A stretch of DNA of 64,000 bases, taken from the IMG/VR virus record IMGVR_UViG_3300031576_000024, positions 1 to 64,000 of that record. The stretch is one strand, 5' to 3'. Under the pieces are notes generated by a model. The model ran no database searches. It worked only from the letters and a program-made list of their open reading frames with translations, and had not been told where the DNA came from. Below are positions 1 to 8,221 of this stretch, piece by piece (positions within the stretch are counted from its first letter, which is position 1; each line of letters begins with the position of its first letter). This DNA is from a virus. A program made the translations under genes and the position numbers.

Positions 1-1
1 A

Positions 2-67
2 ACATTAGAAACTTATTACGTTGACATGAATCCAAATGCCGATTCTTGGGGAATAGCTAGAAAATGA
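2..67 (+). CDS. C-terminal end of an upstream gene (partial)
   Basis: An open frame enters from the left edge and ends at a TGA that overlaps the ATG of the next gene (ATGA). Only about 21 residues are visible, ending in a sequence like NADSWGIARK. The ATGA junction with a glycosyltransferase suggests the same operon. Nothing can be said about function. Confidence 0.5.
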   Translation, partial: TLETYYVDMNPNADSWGIARK

Positions 68-918
68 AAACAGTAATAGAAGTAATTAATTTCTTACATG
101 AGTTAGACTTACTAGAAGCGCACCTTGACGAGCATCAACACTTTATAAATAAGACAGTGATTGTTGAATCGGAAATGACTTATTCAGGTATGCATAAGCC
201 ATTGATATTCAAAAATAACATGGATAGATTCAAGAGATTTAATCTTCAATATGAATGTATACCATCGGATTTCTTTGAACAGATACCGGCTAGTTATTCT
301 GAATCAGATAGAAAACAGTGGCACGATGCTAGAAGGCGCAATAGAGAAAAGCAGCAGAATTTTATATTTAACAAATATAAGAAAGAAGCTGATTATATTT
401 GTAACACAGACGTAGATGAGATATGGTCTAGAAATAAGTGGGATGTTATTTACAATCTTATTAAGCAAGATTATTGTTACATAGCGCCTGTTATCAAAAG
501 CTTTTACTTTTTCATTGATTCTCCAGGGTCCAGTGTAGAACCCTGGCGTATTACAAGAAATGACATGCCTACTTACCTAAGACAAAAAGGCACTAAACGT
601 GATCGAACGTCCGTTGGAGTTGGTTGGCACTTTAGCAGTTGTTACAAGGACATGAAAGATTTGTGGTATAAGGCAGTGGGTATCGCTCAAAGCTCTGGTT
701 ATTTAGGATGGAAAGCTGTTCCGTCACCTGACGAGCTTAAAGACTCTTTTGAAAAAGGTATTATACCCATTTGGAATCAGCCTTTAAAGTTTAACAATGT
801 GATGCCAAAGGATTATAATTGGTTACCAGAATTCATGAGAAATAACATTCACTTATATCCAACTGTACCTGATAATTTAAGAGAAAACATACCTATTTAT
901 GAAGGGTTTAAATTATGA
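64..918 (+). CDS. Glycosyltransferase family 17-like protein
   Basis: The 284-residue protein carries the marks of family 17 glycosyltransferases (the beta-1,4-N-acetylglucosaminyltransferase-like group): IVESEMTYSGMHKPL near residues 33-47, a DVDEI metal/sugar-nucleotide motif at 116-120, and GWHFSSC near 187-193. It would transfer a sugar from a nucleotide donor to a glycan acceptor; the acceptor is unknown. There is no signal peptide, so it should act in the cytoplasm. It overlaps its neighbours on both sides by ATGA junctions. The gene is clearly AT-richer than the virion and replication genes, suggesting acquisition from another source. Family assignment is confident, specificity is not. 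Confidence 0.8.
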   Translation: MKTVIEVINFLHELDLLEAHLDEHQHFINKTVIVESEMTYSGMHKPLIFKNNMDRFKRFNLQYECIPSDFFEQIPASYSESDRKQWHDARRRNREKQQNFIFNKYKKEADYICNTDVDEIWSRNKWDVIYNLIKQDYCYIAPVIKSFYFFIDSPGSSVEPWRITRNDMPTYLRQKGTKRDRTSVGVGWHFSSCYKDMKDLWYKAVGIAQSSGYLGWKAVPSPDELKDSFEKGIIPIWNQPLKFNNVMPKDYNWLPEFMRNNIHLYPTVPDNLRENIPIYEGFKL

Positions 919-1466
919 TGGTAGAAGCAGTCAATAAGTATAGACACATTACAATTGATCCTAAATTTAATACAGGGCGTTGGATGACGGAAGAAGAGTC
1001 CGATCTAATGCGCTTATTAGTTAAGCAGCATGACATAAAATACGTTGTGGAGATAGGCACTGCTAATGGCTATAGTGCTTTACACTTCGCCATAGCTGGC
1101 GCTACTGTTCATACTCATGACATTGTAGACCGACCTAAATTGTGGGATAAGCCTGAGCTTCAGCATTTAAAGAAAAATATTACTTTCTACTGTAATGCTT
1201 TTACCAGTATAGCCTTACCTACTTCTGAGAATGTACTATACTTTATAGACGGAGATCATTCTATTGATGCCATAAAGAAAGATTATGATAATGTCTTAAA
1301 GCAGTTAAAGTATAAAGATATTGTTGTATTTCATGATACGCTAAGTGGAGATCGTCAACATAAATACTGGAAACGACTTATAAGAGAGCTTCCTTCTAAT
1401 TTAGAATCAGAACATTTTAAAACCAAAAACGGCGTTGGCCTGTTGAAGTTCAAGCATGAAACTTAA
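915..1466 (+). CDS. Class I SAM-dependent methyltransferase (Methyltransf_24 type)
   Basis: The 183-residue protein has a SAM-binding motif VEIGTANGYS at residues 45-54 and FIDGDHS near 110-116, followed by a segment ending in VVFHD. This is the pattern of the Methyltransf_24 group, often found beside glycosyltransferases. It probably methylates a sugar or sugar nucleotide. Two tandem ATGs (915 and 918) are possible starts; the first overlaps the upstream TGA. It overlaps the next gene by 11 bases, so the three genes are probably translationally coupled. AT-rich. Confidence 0.75.
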   Translation: MMVEAVNKYRHITIDPKFNTGRWMTEEESDLMRLLVKQHDIKYVVEIGTANGYSALHFAIAGATVHTHDIVDRPKLWDKPELQHLKKNITFYCNAFTSIALPTSENVLYFIDGDHSIDAIKKDYDNVLKQLKYKDIVVFHDTLSGDRQHKYWKRLIRELPSNLESEHFKTKNGVGLLKFKHET

Positions 1467-1962
1467 TATTGGATGTTCTAATGTGTCAGGATCTTATAGG
1501 CACGGAGGATGGGTCAATTTTGATCTGGTACGGCATGATTATGTCACAGTTATAGGTGATTTAGTACAACTGCCGTTTAAAGATAATTCTATTGATGAAA
1601 TACACTGTGTTCATGTATTAGAACACTTGACAAGAGATAAGCATTTACCGGCACTATTAGAAATGCGAAGAGTATTGAAGCCGAATGCTATAGCTTATAT
1701 AGAAGTCCCAGACTTCAAAGAAGTTATAGATTATTTACATAAAGCATTATTAAATAACGATGAACAAGCTATACACATATGGACAACCAGTGTTTACGGT
1801 AAAACTGAAAGAAAGGGCATGGCTCATCACTTCGGGTTCTACGAAGACAAACTAATATCTCTTTGTAATAAAGCTAATTTTAAGAAAGTTGTACGTTCTG
1901 ATAAAATGATAAGCACTCACTATAAACAAGAACCCGTATTGTTAATACGGGCTGAAAAATAG
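1456..1962 (+). CDS. SAM-dependent methyltransferase (Methyltransf_11 type)
   Basis: The 168-residue protein starts directly with the SAM motif LNIGCS (3-8) and has the acidic region FDLVRHD followed by GDLVQLPF and HVLEHL (53-58), as in short Methyltransf_11 proteins associated with glycan clusters. A conserved KPNAIAYIEVPDF segment follows. It lies between another methyltransferase and a sugar epimerase, so a carbohydrate substrate is likely (inference). AT-rich like its upstream neighbours. Confidence 0.75.
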   Translation: MKLNIGCSNVSGSYRHGGWVNFDLVRHDYVTVIGDLVQLPFKDNSIDEIHCVHVLEHLTRDKHLPALLEMRRVLKPNAIAYIEVPDFKEVIDYLHKALLNNDEQAIHIWTTSVYGKTERKGMAHHFGFYEDKLISLCNKANFKKVVRSDKMISTHYKQEPVLLIRAEK

Positions 1963-1972
1963 GCGGACAGCC

Positions 1973-4099
1973 ATGCGAATATTAGTAACAGGTGGAGCAG
2001 GGTTGATCGGGTATCACGCTGCTATGTACTACAAGAACAGGGGCTACGATGTTGTGGTCCTTGATAACCTTGAGCGGTGCGAACTTCTAGGACATAAAGT
2101 ATCTAGTAAGCGTCAGTATTTTAATCTAGATGCTTTGAGAGCTGCTGACATACACTGGATTAACGCTGATATCAGTAATCCTAAGGTATTTGATTGGTTA
2201 GATGTTCGTGACCGTTTTGATTACATTCTACACTTCGCTGGACAGTGTGGGGTGCCTACGTCAATTGAGAATCCTCGTAGAGACATGGAAGTCAATTACA
2301 TAGGCACCTTTAATGTTCTGGAGTTTGCTAGACGTACAGGAGCAGCGGTAGCGTTTGCTTCTACAAACAAGGTCTATCCTATCCATGACGTATTTGTAAA
2401 GAATGAGAATAAGGAGCGTTGGGAATTCGCCAACCGTACTTGGTCGCTCACTGGTTTCCCGGTGACGAACGACTTGGACGGCAGCCGGACGCCCTATGGT
2501 GCCTCCAAGTACGCCGCTGACGTGCTGTGCCAAGAATACGCACACACCTACGGTGTCAGGACGGGTGTTTTTCGCATGAGCTGTCTTGCAGAGTGGCAGC
2601 TTGTTTCTACTTATTTTGGCACTAAAATGATTTCTGATATAAGACCCGAAGACTTAGTATGGACAGGTAAGAATTGGACTAAAGTTATTAACTGTTGGAA
2701 TAATGGTAAAAAATATATATTTGAATTAACCACTAAAAATGGATATAAACTTAATTTAACGGCAGATCATAGAGTTAAAGTAGTAAATGGATTTAGGCAA
2801 TTAAAAGATTTGATGCATGGAGATTTAGTTGAAGTGTCTCCGCAAACATCCTTGCCTGCGCCTTATAATGAAAAAGAATGTCATAAAGCTGAATTGTTAG
2901 GGTACCTTTTTGGCGACGGGACTTTGTATAAAGTTAAAAATAAACCTAATTCTTACATAATAAGTTTTTATGGTTCAAAAACTGCTTTAATTAATATAAA
3001 AAATACTCTTAATATATTAGGTATTGATCCGGGAAATATAGTTTCTAGCTACAGCAATAGTGACGTAGCTACCGGTACAAGCTATAAGTTACATTTTTCT
3101 AATAGTCTCTTTGGTCAAGAATTGATTACAATGGGGATGCCAATTGGCGATAAGACTTCTCAAGCCATTGATGTGCCAACCTACATAAAGGATGGATCTG
3201 TTTTCTTGAAAAGAGCGTTCTTGAGAGGTTACTTCGGCGCAGAGTGCTGTGCTCCTTCACATAAAGACACATGTATTACATTTTCACACAGTAAAGATAT
3301 AAATATAACATCAGATAAATTTATATCTTCTGTTCGTGATATTCTTTATAAAGACTTCCACATAGAAACTTCTGTAACTGTTAAGCCTCCTAAGGTTTGG
3401 AAAACACGCACTACAGTACAAACTAATGTGCGCATTGTAGGCGGCGTTAAAGGAAGAACTGCGTTTAATAATATAGGATTTGCTTTTGAAGAAAAACGAA
3501 ATAAGATATTATTAACAAGATTAAGATTGTTAGAATATGATGATAGAATCTTTGATTCTATCGACTCTATCGAATATAAAGCACACGGCTACGTGTACGA
3601 CCTAGAAGTAGAAGACACTTCTCATGTATTTACGGCTGGGAATATTATAGTACACAACTGCATCTACGGCCCGAATCAGGTTCTCTCGTTTTCCGAGCAA
3701 GGTTGGGCGAGCTGGTTCAGCCTTGCGACCCTGAAAAGCTGGCCTTTGACTGTCTACGGTGACGGCGATCAGGTCCGAGACATGCTCTATGTAGAAGACT
3801 GTGTGCGCGCCTATGACTACTTCTTAAGATCCAAGATAAAGCACGGGGTATGGAACCTGGGTGGTGGTGTACAGAACACAACCACCCTGAATCAGCACCT
3901 ACGCTTGATGGAACGAATTACAGGCAAGCGCTCCGCAGTGTCTTTTGAAGATTGGCGTCCTAGCGATCAGAAGTGCTATGTCTCTGATATTCTTCCCATT
4001 AAGAAAGACTTAGGATGGGAACCACTAGTTAACCCTGAAGAGGGTCTGATTAAGGTAACGGAATTCTTTAAGAACAACCTAGACTTGTTCGAGGAATAG
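1973..4099 (+). CDS. CDP-paratose 2-epimerase-like sugar nucleotide epimerase, interrupted by an intein
   Basis: The precursor has 708 residues. The exteins form a short-chain dehydrogenase/reductase-type epimerase: GGAGLIG NAD-binding motif at 7-13, STNKVY at 130-135, and catalytic YGASK at 175-179. After the intein come CIYGPNQ, QGWASWF, YGDGDQVRDMLYVEDC and DWRPSDQ. The pair 'RMSCIYGP..Q' plus 'DWRP.DQ' is characteristic of CDP-paratose/tyvelose epimerases (RfbE-like). Joined exteins give about 349 residues, the normal length. The reaction would invert C2 of a dideoxy sugar nucleotide, or a related step; substrate is inferred. Residues 204-562 are a self-splicing intein. The gene ends just before a strong terminator region. 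Confidence 0.85.
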   Translation: MRILVTGGAGLIGYHAAMYYKNRGYDVVVLDNLERCELLGHKVSSKRQYFNLDALRAADIHWINADISNPKVFDWLDVRDRFDYILHFAGQCGVPTSIENPRRDMEVNYIGTFNVLEFARRTGAAVAFASTNKVYPIHDVFVKNENKERWEFANRTWSLTGFPVTNDLDGSRTPYGASKYAADVLCQEYAHTYGVRTGVFRMSCLAEWQLVSTYFGTKMISDIRPEDLVWTGKNWTKVINCWNNGKKYIFELTTKNGYKLNLTADHRVKVVNGFRQLKDLMHGDLVEVSPQTSLPAPYNEKECHKAELLGYLFGDGTLYKVKNKPNSYIISFYGSKTALINIKNTLNILGIDPGNIVSSYSNSDVATGTSYKLHFSNSLFGQELITMGMPIGDKTSQAIDVPTYIKDGSVFLKRAFLRGYFGAECCAPSHKDTCITFSHSKDINITSDKFISSVRDILYKDFHIETSVTVKPPKVWKTRTTVQTNVRIVGGVKGRTAFNNIGFAFEEKRNKILLTRLRLLEYDDRIFDSIDSIEYKAHGYVYDLEVEDTSHVFTAGNIIVHNCIYGPNQVLSFSEQGWASWFSLATLKSWPLTVYGDGDQVRDMLYVEDCVRAYDYFLRSKIKHGVWNLGGGVQNTTTLNQHLRLMERITGKRSAVSFEDWRPSDQKCYVSDILPIKKDLGWEPLVNPEEGLIKVTEFFKNNLDLFEE
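2582..3658 (+). mobile_element. LAGLIDADG-type intein inside the epimerase (359 residues)
   Basis: The intein begins at Cys204 of the precursor and ends at His-Asn (561-562), followed by Cys as the +1 extein residue. These are the canonical splicing residues. It contains a block-B-like TADH (263-266), a first LAGLIDADG-like helix LLGYLFGDG (308-316), a second helix FLRGYFGAE, and a C-terminal block YVYDLEVEDTSHVF then IIVHN. It is much AT-richer than the exteins, and composition changes sharply at both borders. Removing it restores the continuous conserved motif RMS/CIYGP, so boundaries are precise. All splicing residues are present, so it should be active. Confidence 0.93.
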
Positions 4100-4126
4100 C
4101 GACCGCACGCTAGTAAGGTCGCATAA

Positions 4127-4186
4127 ACAAAAAAAGCCCGCCCTAGGGTGTCCTATGCTTCACATAGGGCCTTCAATGGGCAGGCT
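4127..4186 (-). terminator. Rho-independent terminator for leftward transcription
   Basis: A long hairpin pairs AGCCCGCCC (4135-4143) with GGGCAGGCT (4178-4186), with one mismatch and an inner CCTATG/CATAGG stem. Read on the minus strand it is followed by a run of T. It would end the 8189-to-4241 leftward unit. A separate short hairpin GCGACC...GGTCGC (4099-4122) lies at the end of the epimerase gene. Confidence 0.75.
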
Positions 4187-4203
4187 GCTTTAACATATTA
4201 TAG

Positions 4204-4242
4204 AAAGCCGGTACAGGATTTACCCGTACCGGCTTTTCTTTT
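4204..4242 (+). terminator. Rho-independent terminator for rightward transcription
   Basis: A perfect stem GCCGGTAC (4207-4214) and GTACCGGC (4226-4233) with an 11-base loop is followed by TTTTCTTTT. It would stop transcription from the epimerase cluster before it meets the convergent leftward genes. Confidence 0.85.
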
Positions 4243-4588
4243 ATAGCGGAATACCTAGCTTTAGTGCGTTTAACGCAATTCCTTGCGCCGCATCCAGTGT
4301 TAGGATCAGTTCATCACCTTCACTCCAAGTGAAGCCTAATGCACCTTCTCTTCCGTCATTCGCTGACAATCCTAAAGTATCATTTTCCTTAAATTGCACG
4401 GTGAATCTACCATTGTTAATTTCAGGAGGCAAAGCTTTTAAGGACTCCATACTCAGTGCGATATTAACAATCTGTCTAATAGGTTCACATTCACCCGTTG
4501 TGAACCTCATTAGCCCACCATTTCTGGTGAGCGTTATGACGCCTCTAACATGCGTAACACTGTAGCCGTTAATCGTTTGTTGACTCAT
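4241..4588 (-). CDS. Hypothetical small protein
   Basis: About 115 residues, beta-rich in appearance, no recognised domain. The ATG at 4588 is preceded by GGAGGAAG, so it is preferred over the in-frame upstream start at 4606. The start lies inside the end of the upstream gene, giving a 20-base overlap. It is the last gene of the leftward early-type operon and ends at the terminator. Confidence 0.65.
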   Translation of the reverse strand: MSQQTINGYSVTHVRGVITLTRNGGLMRFTTGECEPIRQIVNIALSMESLKALPPEINNGRFTVQFKENDTLGLSANDGREGALGFTWSEGDELILTLDAAQGIALNALKLGIPL

Positions 4589-5198
4589 CGGTTTCTTCCT
4601 CCGCACGCTTCATTCCAGCGCGGAACTCTTCTTCCTTGGCTGCAATCTCGGGATTTTCACCTAGGAAGAATTCACGAGCTACCTTTGACGGGAATTCACG
4701 GGGCGGATTGGTTACGAACACTGAACGCTCAGGGTCAAGAACGTTGCGGCGTCTGGAAGTATCCTTCTGGACAACCGTTTCATACTTACCGATGAAGCGC
4801 TTGATGGTAGCACACTTTTCTTTCAGCATGTTAACACCAAGTTGTTCATTTACATTATGAACTTGCTCAGGTTCTAGCTTAAGGCCCTGTCTAGCGGCAA
4901 GGTCTGTATAAGACTTAACCTTGCTGTTTAGCAGATCCTCACGCTTCTTCAGAGTCTTCTGAAGAGTCTCTAGAGCTTGATTCTCATAGGGTCGATCAGT
5001 GTTGAAAAGGAATATGCCTTCTGTATCAAGGATCTCATATACCGCTTCTTCACCGGCCGTACCAGGGCGATAGTCTTCAAACTGTGCCATCGTAATGTCA
5101 ACCTGACCAAAAGCCGGGATTGTAATAACAACGCCCTTCTCATAAGCAAGTTGCACGTCCCACGGTGTCGGATTCATGAGCTTGGCAGCAAACGCCAT
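4569..5198 (-). CDS. Hypothetical protein with coiled-coil middle
   Basis: The 209-residue protein begins MAFAAKLMNPTPWDV and contains a charged helical region (roughly residues 75-105) and an acidic C-terminus rich in Glu. No enzyme motif is seen. It follows the HTH gene by 2 bases and is presumably co-transcribed with it from the promoter near 5470. Function unknown. Confidence 0.65.
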   Translation of the reverse strand: MAFAAKLMNPTPWDVQLAYEKGVVITIPAFGQVDITMAQFEDYRPGTAGEEAVYEILDTEGIFLFNTDRPYENQALETLQKTLKKREDLLNSKVKSYTDLAARQGLKLEPEQVHNVNEQLGVNMLKEKCATIKRFIGKYETVVQKDTSRRRNVLDPERSVFVTNPPREFPSKVAREFFLGENPEIAAKEEEFRAGMKRAEEETDESTND

Positions 5199-5200
5199 AT

Positions 5201-5425
5201 CTATACCTCTTCTACATTAAACGGAACTTCTGTCGATTCTACGGTAACAACTGTACCGCTGGGCCGACGGCCGCGCTTACGCAGAGTTACACCATTCTTC
5301 TTTAGCACGGTTCGGATTGAGCCACTTGATACGCTGAACGAATCAGCAATCTCACGAAGGCTCTTGCTCTGTAATACATAAGCCGTAACTATTTCATCTG
5401 TCTTGTCAAGTAGTTTAGCACTCAT
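5201..5425 (-). CDS. Helix-turn-helix DNA-binding protein
   Basis: The 74-residue protein has a recognisable HTH: SLREIADSFSVSSGSIRTVL (about residues 22-41), followed by a basic segment RKRGRRPSG resembling an AT-hook. It is the first gene after a promoter-like element and is likely a phage transcription regulator (inference). A SD-like AAGGGGA precedes the ATG. Confidence 0.7.
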   Translation of the reverse strand: MSAKLLDKTDEIVTAYVLQSKSLREIADSFSVSSGSIRTVLKKNGVTLRKRGRRPSGTVVTVESTEVPFNVEEV

Positions 5426-5466
5426 TTGGGTTCCCCTTGGTTGTTGACCTTTCTTCGGTCCTACAT

Positions 5467-5484
5467 AATCATACCTTAATCTTT
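5467..5484 (-). promoter_or_regulatory. Promoter-like element (AAAGATTAAGGTAT class)
   Basis: On the minus strand the sequence reads AAAGATTAAGGTATGATT, one base from the recurrent form AAAGATWAAGGTATAATT. It lies about 45 bases upstream of the HTH gene and downstream of the Dbr1-like gene, as expected for a promoter starting a new transcript. Confidence 0.55.
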
Positions 5485-5513
5485 GACCGAAAAATCACTA
5501 TTTCACGTAACGT

Positions 5514-6176
5514 TTAAGATTTATTTAACTTTAATAGCTTTGTGTCGAACATATAGACTTCAGCCTTAGAAAGACCTAAGGCACTTATGCCCATGATCTT
5601 TTCTACTTCTGCACTAGGAGCAGAATAGACAATCAGCTTAGGCTGGGTAGCAAAGATTATCTGGTGAGTGACCTTGTTAGTAGGTTTTTCGTGAAATAGT
5701 AGGATATCAGTAGGGCCTGACGAACACGCCTTTTCAAATTCTTGGCGAGTGTAGTGACGATGTGAACGTTTACCACTACCACCGTTGAATGTGGATTCTG
5801 AATAAACCTTACCAAATCCCGTAATTCTGATATTCTCATCCCAATTACCTATGTTTGTTTTGTAACCAGTAGCTAGCCAGTGGACGCTAGGGAGCACTTC
5901 CATGTTCCTAGCAGCTTGACATTGCTTTAACCACTGATGATCCTCATGGACTCCGCTAACGTAGACTGTCTGTACTGCGTTAGGAAAGCCCTTAACGTAC
6001 AGGGAGGCAAAGTCCCCCGCTCCTACGCTTTGGCGCGTCCCACGGTCAACCCTGCGCGGGTCAGGCCACGTTCCAAAGCTACCAGTGCAAAGACACCATT
6101 CAGGCTGATGTACCTTTATCTTTTCATAGAAATTGACTATATCTCCATCAATTTCGCCAGCTAATAGCAACTTCAT
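5514..6176 (-). CDS. Dbr1-like metallophosphoesterase-fold protein with altered metal ligands
   Basis: The 220-residue protein is colinear with RNA lariat debranching enzyme (Dbr1) N-terminal domains: MKLLLAGEIDGDI at the N-terminus, GDFASLYVKGF (54-64), VQTVYVSGVHED (68-79), NIRITGFGKVYS (115-126), DILLFHEKP (157-165) and PKLIVYSAPS (179-188). In active enzymes the corresponding positions are C/D-x-HG, GDF, GNHE, SHDWP and HxH. Here these read EIDG, GSF, GVHED, FHEKP and APS. Two histidines remain but most metal ligands are lost, so it may be inactive or use altered chemistry. GAGGAGC precedes the start. Fold assignment is fairly sure, activity is not. Confidence 0.65.
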   Translation of the reverse strand: MKLLLAGEIDGDIVNFYEKIKVHQPEWCLCTGSFGTWPDPRRVDRGTRQSVGAGDFASLYVKGFPNAVQTVYVSGVHEDHQWLKQCQAARNMEVLPSVHWLATGYKTNIGNWDENIRITGFGKVYSESTFNGGSGKRSHRHYTRQEFEKACSSGPTDILLFHEKPTNKVTHQIIFATQPKLIVYSAPSAEVEKIMGISALGLSKAEVYMFDTKLLKLNKS

Positions 6177-6271
6177 TAGAAGCTCCTCTTCTTCAAAGCA
6201 TGTAACTCTTTCTTAAGTCTTAACCTTTCACCATGTAGATCGGTACTAGGTAGAGCTAAGAATTTATACAT
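6176..6271 (-). CDS. Very small ORF (31 residues) coupled to the Dbr1-like gene
   Basis: An ATG at 6271 opens a 31-residue basic frame (MYKFLALPSTD..., many Lys/Arg/Leu) whose TAA overlaps the ATG of the Dbr1-like gene (TAATG). That coupling is the same as in neighbouring genes and argues that it is translated. No function can be suggested. Confidence 0.4.
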   Translation of the reverse strand: MYKFLALPSTDLHGERLRLKKELHALKKRSF

Positions 6272-6328
6272 TACATCGGCTTCATCTTAATACAGCCTTC
6301 TCCATCAAACAAGCCTGCTGCATAAGCA

Positions 6329-6619
6329 CTATTCAACTGTAGGTTCCTCAATAGTAGACTTACCACGCTTCTCCAGCTTGGCTAGTCGCGCTTCCATTTT
6401 GGTAACGTCCTTGCCAATTTCTGTGAAGCCATCGCCTACTGCCTTCTGCATGGCTCGAATAAGCTCAACTGCACGTTCTCTGGCTAGACCTTCTATGGCA
6501 TCCACGACCTTATCTGAAGTCTCTCGAAGTCTTTGCGATTGCTCAATGTTCATTGTGAACCCAGAGGTTCTAAATAACTGGAACATCAACACTGAAAAGT
6601 CTTGCTTTAGATCACTCAT
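6329..6619 (-). CDS. Hypothetical helical protein
   Basis: 96 residues, predicted mostly helical with a C-terminal coiled-coil-like stretch (VTKMEARLAKLEKRG). The stop of the upstream gene overlaps its ATG (ATGA). No motif is recognised. Confidence 0.6.
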   Translation of the reverse strand: MSDLKQDFSVLMFQLFRTSGFTMNIEQSQRLRETSDKVVDAIEGLARERAVELIRAMQKAVGDGFTEIGKDVTKMEARLAKLEKRGKSTIEEPTVE

Positions 6620-6993
6620 ACTAATACTCCGTCAGGCTGGTAAGATACGGTGCCTGTGAAAATAAGGTTAAACCACTTCTCGAATTGATTGGCTGCTTTG
6701 ATTCCAATATCCTGCTCGACAAGAAGCATAAAGTCTATCCAATTGCGTTTGCAGGGATCTTGTCGGAACTGTTGGAACTTCTGCATGACCGGCTCTTTGC
6801 CGTGGAAATAGCGAGCTACAGTGACTAGATCAGACGTTCCATTCTGGATACGATCTAGCTCTTTGGCTACCCGGTCGTTGACCAGTGCGAACTGCTCTAT
6901 AGTAGGCCATTTGTCTATGGTTGTGTCTGCTGTCACCTTTTCTTTAGGCGGCTCTGGCAGTTGAATTGGCCGGTAGTAAAACTTCTCACTCAT
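6616..6993 (-). CDS. Hypothetical protein
   Basis: 125 residues, soluble, with Pro-rich N-terminus (PIQLPEPPKEK) and a helical C-terminal half. It overlaps both neighbours by 4 bases, so it is part of one leftward operon. No family recognised. Confidence 0.6.
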   Translation of the reverse strand: MSEKFYYRPIQLPEPPKEKVTADTTIDKWPTIEQFALVNDRVAKELDRIQNGTSDLVTVARYFHGKEPVMQKFQQFRQDPCKRNWIDFMLLVEQDIGIKAANQFEKWFNLIFTGTVSYQPDGVLV

Positions 6994-7583
6994 GTTAATC
7001 TGACCTTCTTATATTTCATTAGCAGTGCGATCCGAATACCTTTCGGGATCTCTTTCCTACACGTCTTACACTTATCTTCGTTAGGAGGCATAGCTATTTG
7101 TGACAAAGGTATCCCCTTACCGTAGTAAAGATAAGCAGGATGATTGTCGTTACAAACATGAAATAGGCTAGGCTCGGTCTGTTGGGTGTTTTCATCCATA
7201 TACCAGTTATCAGCTAGCATCTTTAGTAAGTCTAACCGGCAATATGCGCCCCGTTCTACTGCTCCGTACAGTTGCGGTGTTTTTGTCTTTATAATTGAGT
7301 AAACGTTCTCCAGGATATTTATAGGAAAGCCCTCGCCGCACGCGCATGTCCCGTCTACTGATTCTAACCAAGAAGTCTGCGTACCATGTCTCGTGCCATG
7401 TCTCGTGCCAGAACTTTTCAATGGTTTTGGGTGACAGTGTTTTATCGAGATAGAGGGAATGAGAATTTCTCTTTCGGCGACGTTTACGTTCCAAAATCCT
7501 TTTTCCTCTCTTTGAACAGGAGCGAACTGTCCATGCCTATCGAAGTAGTAACTTCTTGAAGTAATAACGTCATATGCTTTCAC
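6990..7583 (-). CDS. Hypothetical protein with Cys pairs and a short internal duplication
   Basis: 197 residues. It has CACGEGF near the middle and CKTCRKE near the C-terminus, which could bind zinc. Residues around 60 contain RHGTRHGT, encoded by a perfect 12-base tandem duplication (7384-7407 on the plus strand). It overlaps the neighbours by 4 bases on each side. No function recognised. Confidence 0.6.
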   Translation of the reverse strand: MKAYDVITSRSYYFDRHGQFAPVQREEKGFWNVNVAEREILIPSISIKHCHPKPLKSSGTRHGTRHGTQTSWLESVDGTCACGEGFPINILENVYSIIKTKTPQLYGAVERGAYCRLDLLKMLADNWYMDENTQQTEPSLFHVCNDNHPAYLYYGKGIPLSQIAMPPNEDKCKTCRKEIPKGIRIALLMKYKKVRLT

Positions 7584-7954
7584 AGCACTAGTTTTCCCGC
7601 TGCTGCAATAACAGACAGCATTTTGTATAGTTTTCCGTCAAATTCACCAAAACATTTGGAACAGAACATCACCTGAGGTGAAAATGGGAATATGATTCCA
7701 CAGTGTTGTTTCCAAATGTTGAATAGATCGTATTGTCTGCCATTCTTATCTTTCCTATCGTTGAGAGCGGCCAGTAATTTAGCTGCTCTACAAACGTGCA
7801 GTACAAGTGGTTCCATTTCACCTTTAACATTAACAATCTGTTCATTTGGAATGAAGACTATAGAGGGGCCAATTGCCTTGTATTGTTCCGTTCCACTTAA
7901 CTTGACTGCTAATACTGTAAGCTCTTTCTGTGCATCAGGATTCAAGCGCTTCAT
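7580..7954 (-). CDS. Hypothetical protein
   Basis: 124 residues with one CSKC pair near residue 99 that could be half of a zinc site. It overlaps the upstream gene by 20 bases and the downstream one by 4. No domain recognised. Confidence 0.6.
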   Translation of the reverse strand: MKRLNPDAQKELTVLAVKLSGTEQYKAIGPSIVFIPNEQIVNVKGEMEPLVLHVCRAAKLLAALNDRKDKNGRQYDLFNIWKQHCGIIFPFSPQVMFCSKCFGEFDGKLYKMLSVIAAAGKLVL

Positions 7955-8189
7955 TTAGCTTCCTAGTTAGAGCCGCTGCAACGATGCCGCCGGGAACCTT
8001 TACGTTACAATCAAGTAGTCTACAGTGGTAATGTATACCCTTCTTGTCGTCGTCTTCTAAGACTGCCATATCCCAATGCTCACGAGGCGAGCCTACTTCA
8101 TGCCCGTGCATGATATAGAACTTCTTTTCGACCCAATTGATTCGCCATTCTTTTCCGAAGACCTTGTAGTCCTGCTTCTGATTGCTCAT
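7935..8189 (-). CDS. Hypothetical protein, first gene of the leftward unit
   Basis: 84 residues, charged, with aromatic-rich N-terminal half and a helical C-terminus. It is the first gene after the leftward promoter-like element near 8226. The SD is weak (GGGTT). No domain recognised. Confidence 0.6.
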   Translation of the reverse strand: MSNQKQDYKVFGKEWRINWVEKKFYIMHGHEVGSPREHWDMAVLEDDDKKGIHYHCRLLDCNVKVPGGIVAAALTRKLNEALES

Positions 8190-8221
8190 GTTGAACCCGT
8201 GCTAATGGTCATTTGTGCTCT

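Noticed and set aside
2261-2545. Long frames on the strand opposite to clear genes (for example here, 42280-42675, 57801-58379)
   Set aside because: They lie opposite well-supported coding sequences, lack SD sequences and show no recognisable protein motifs.
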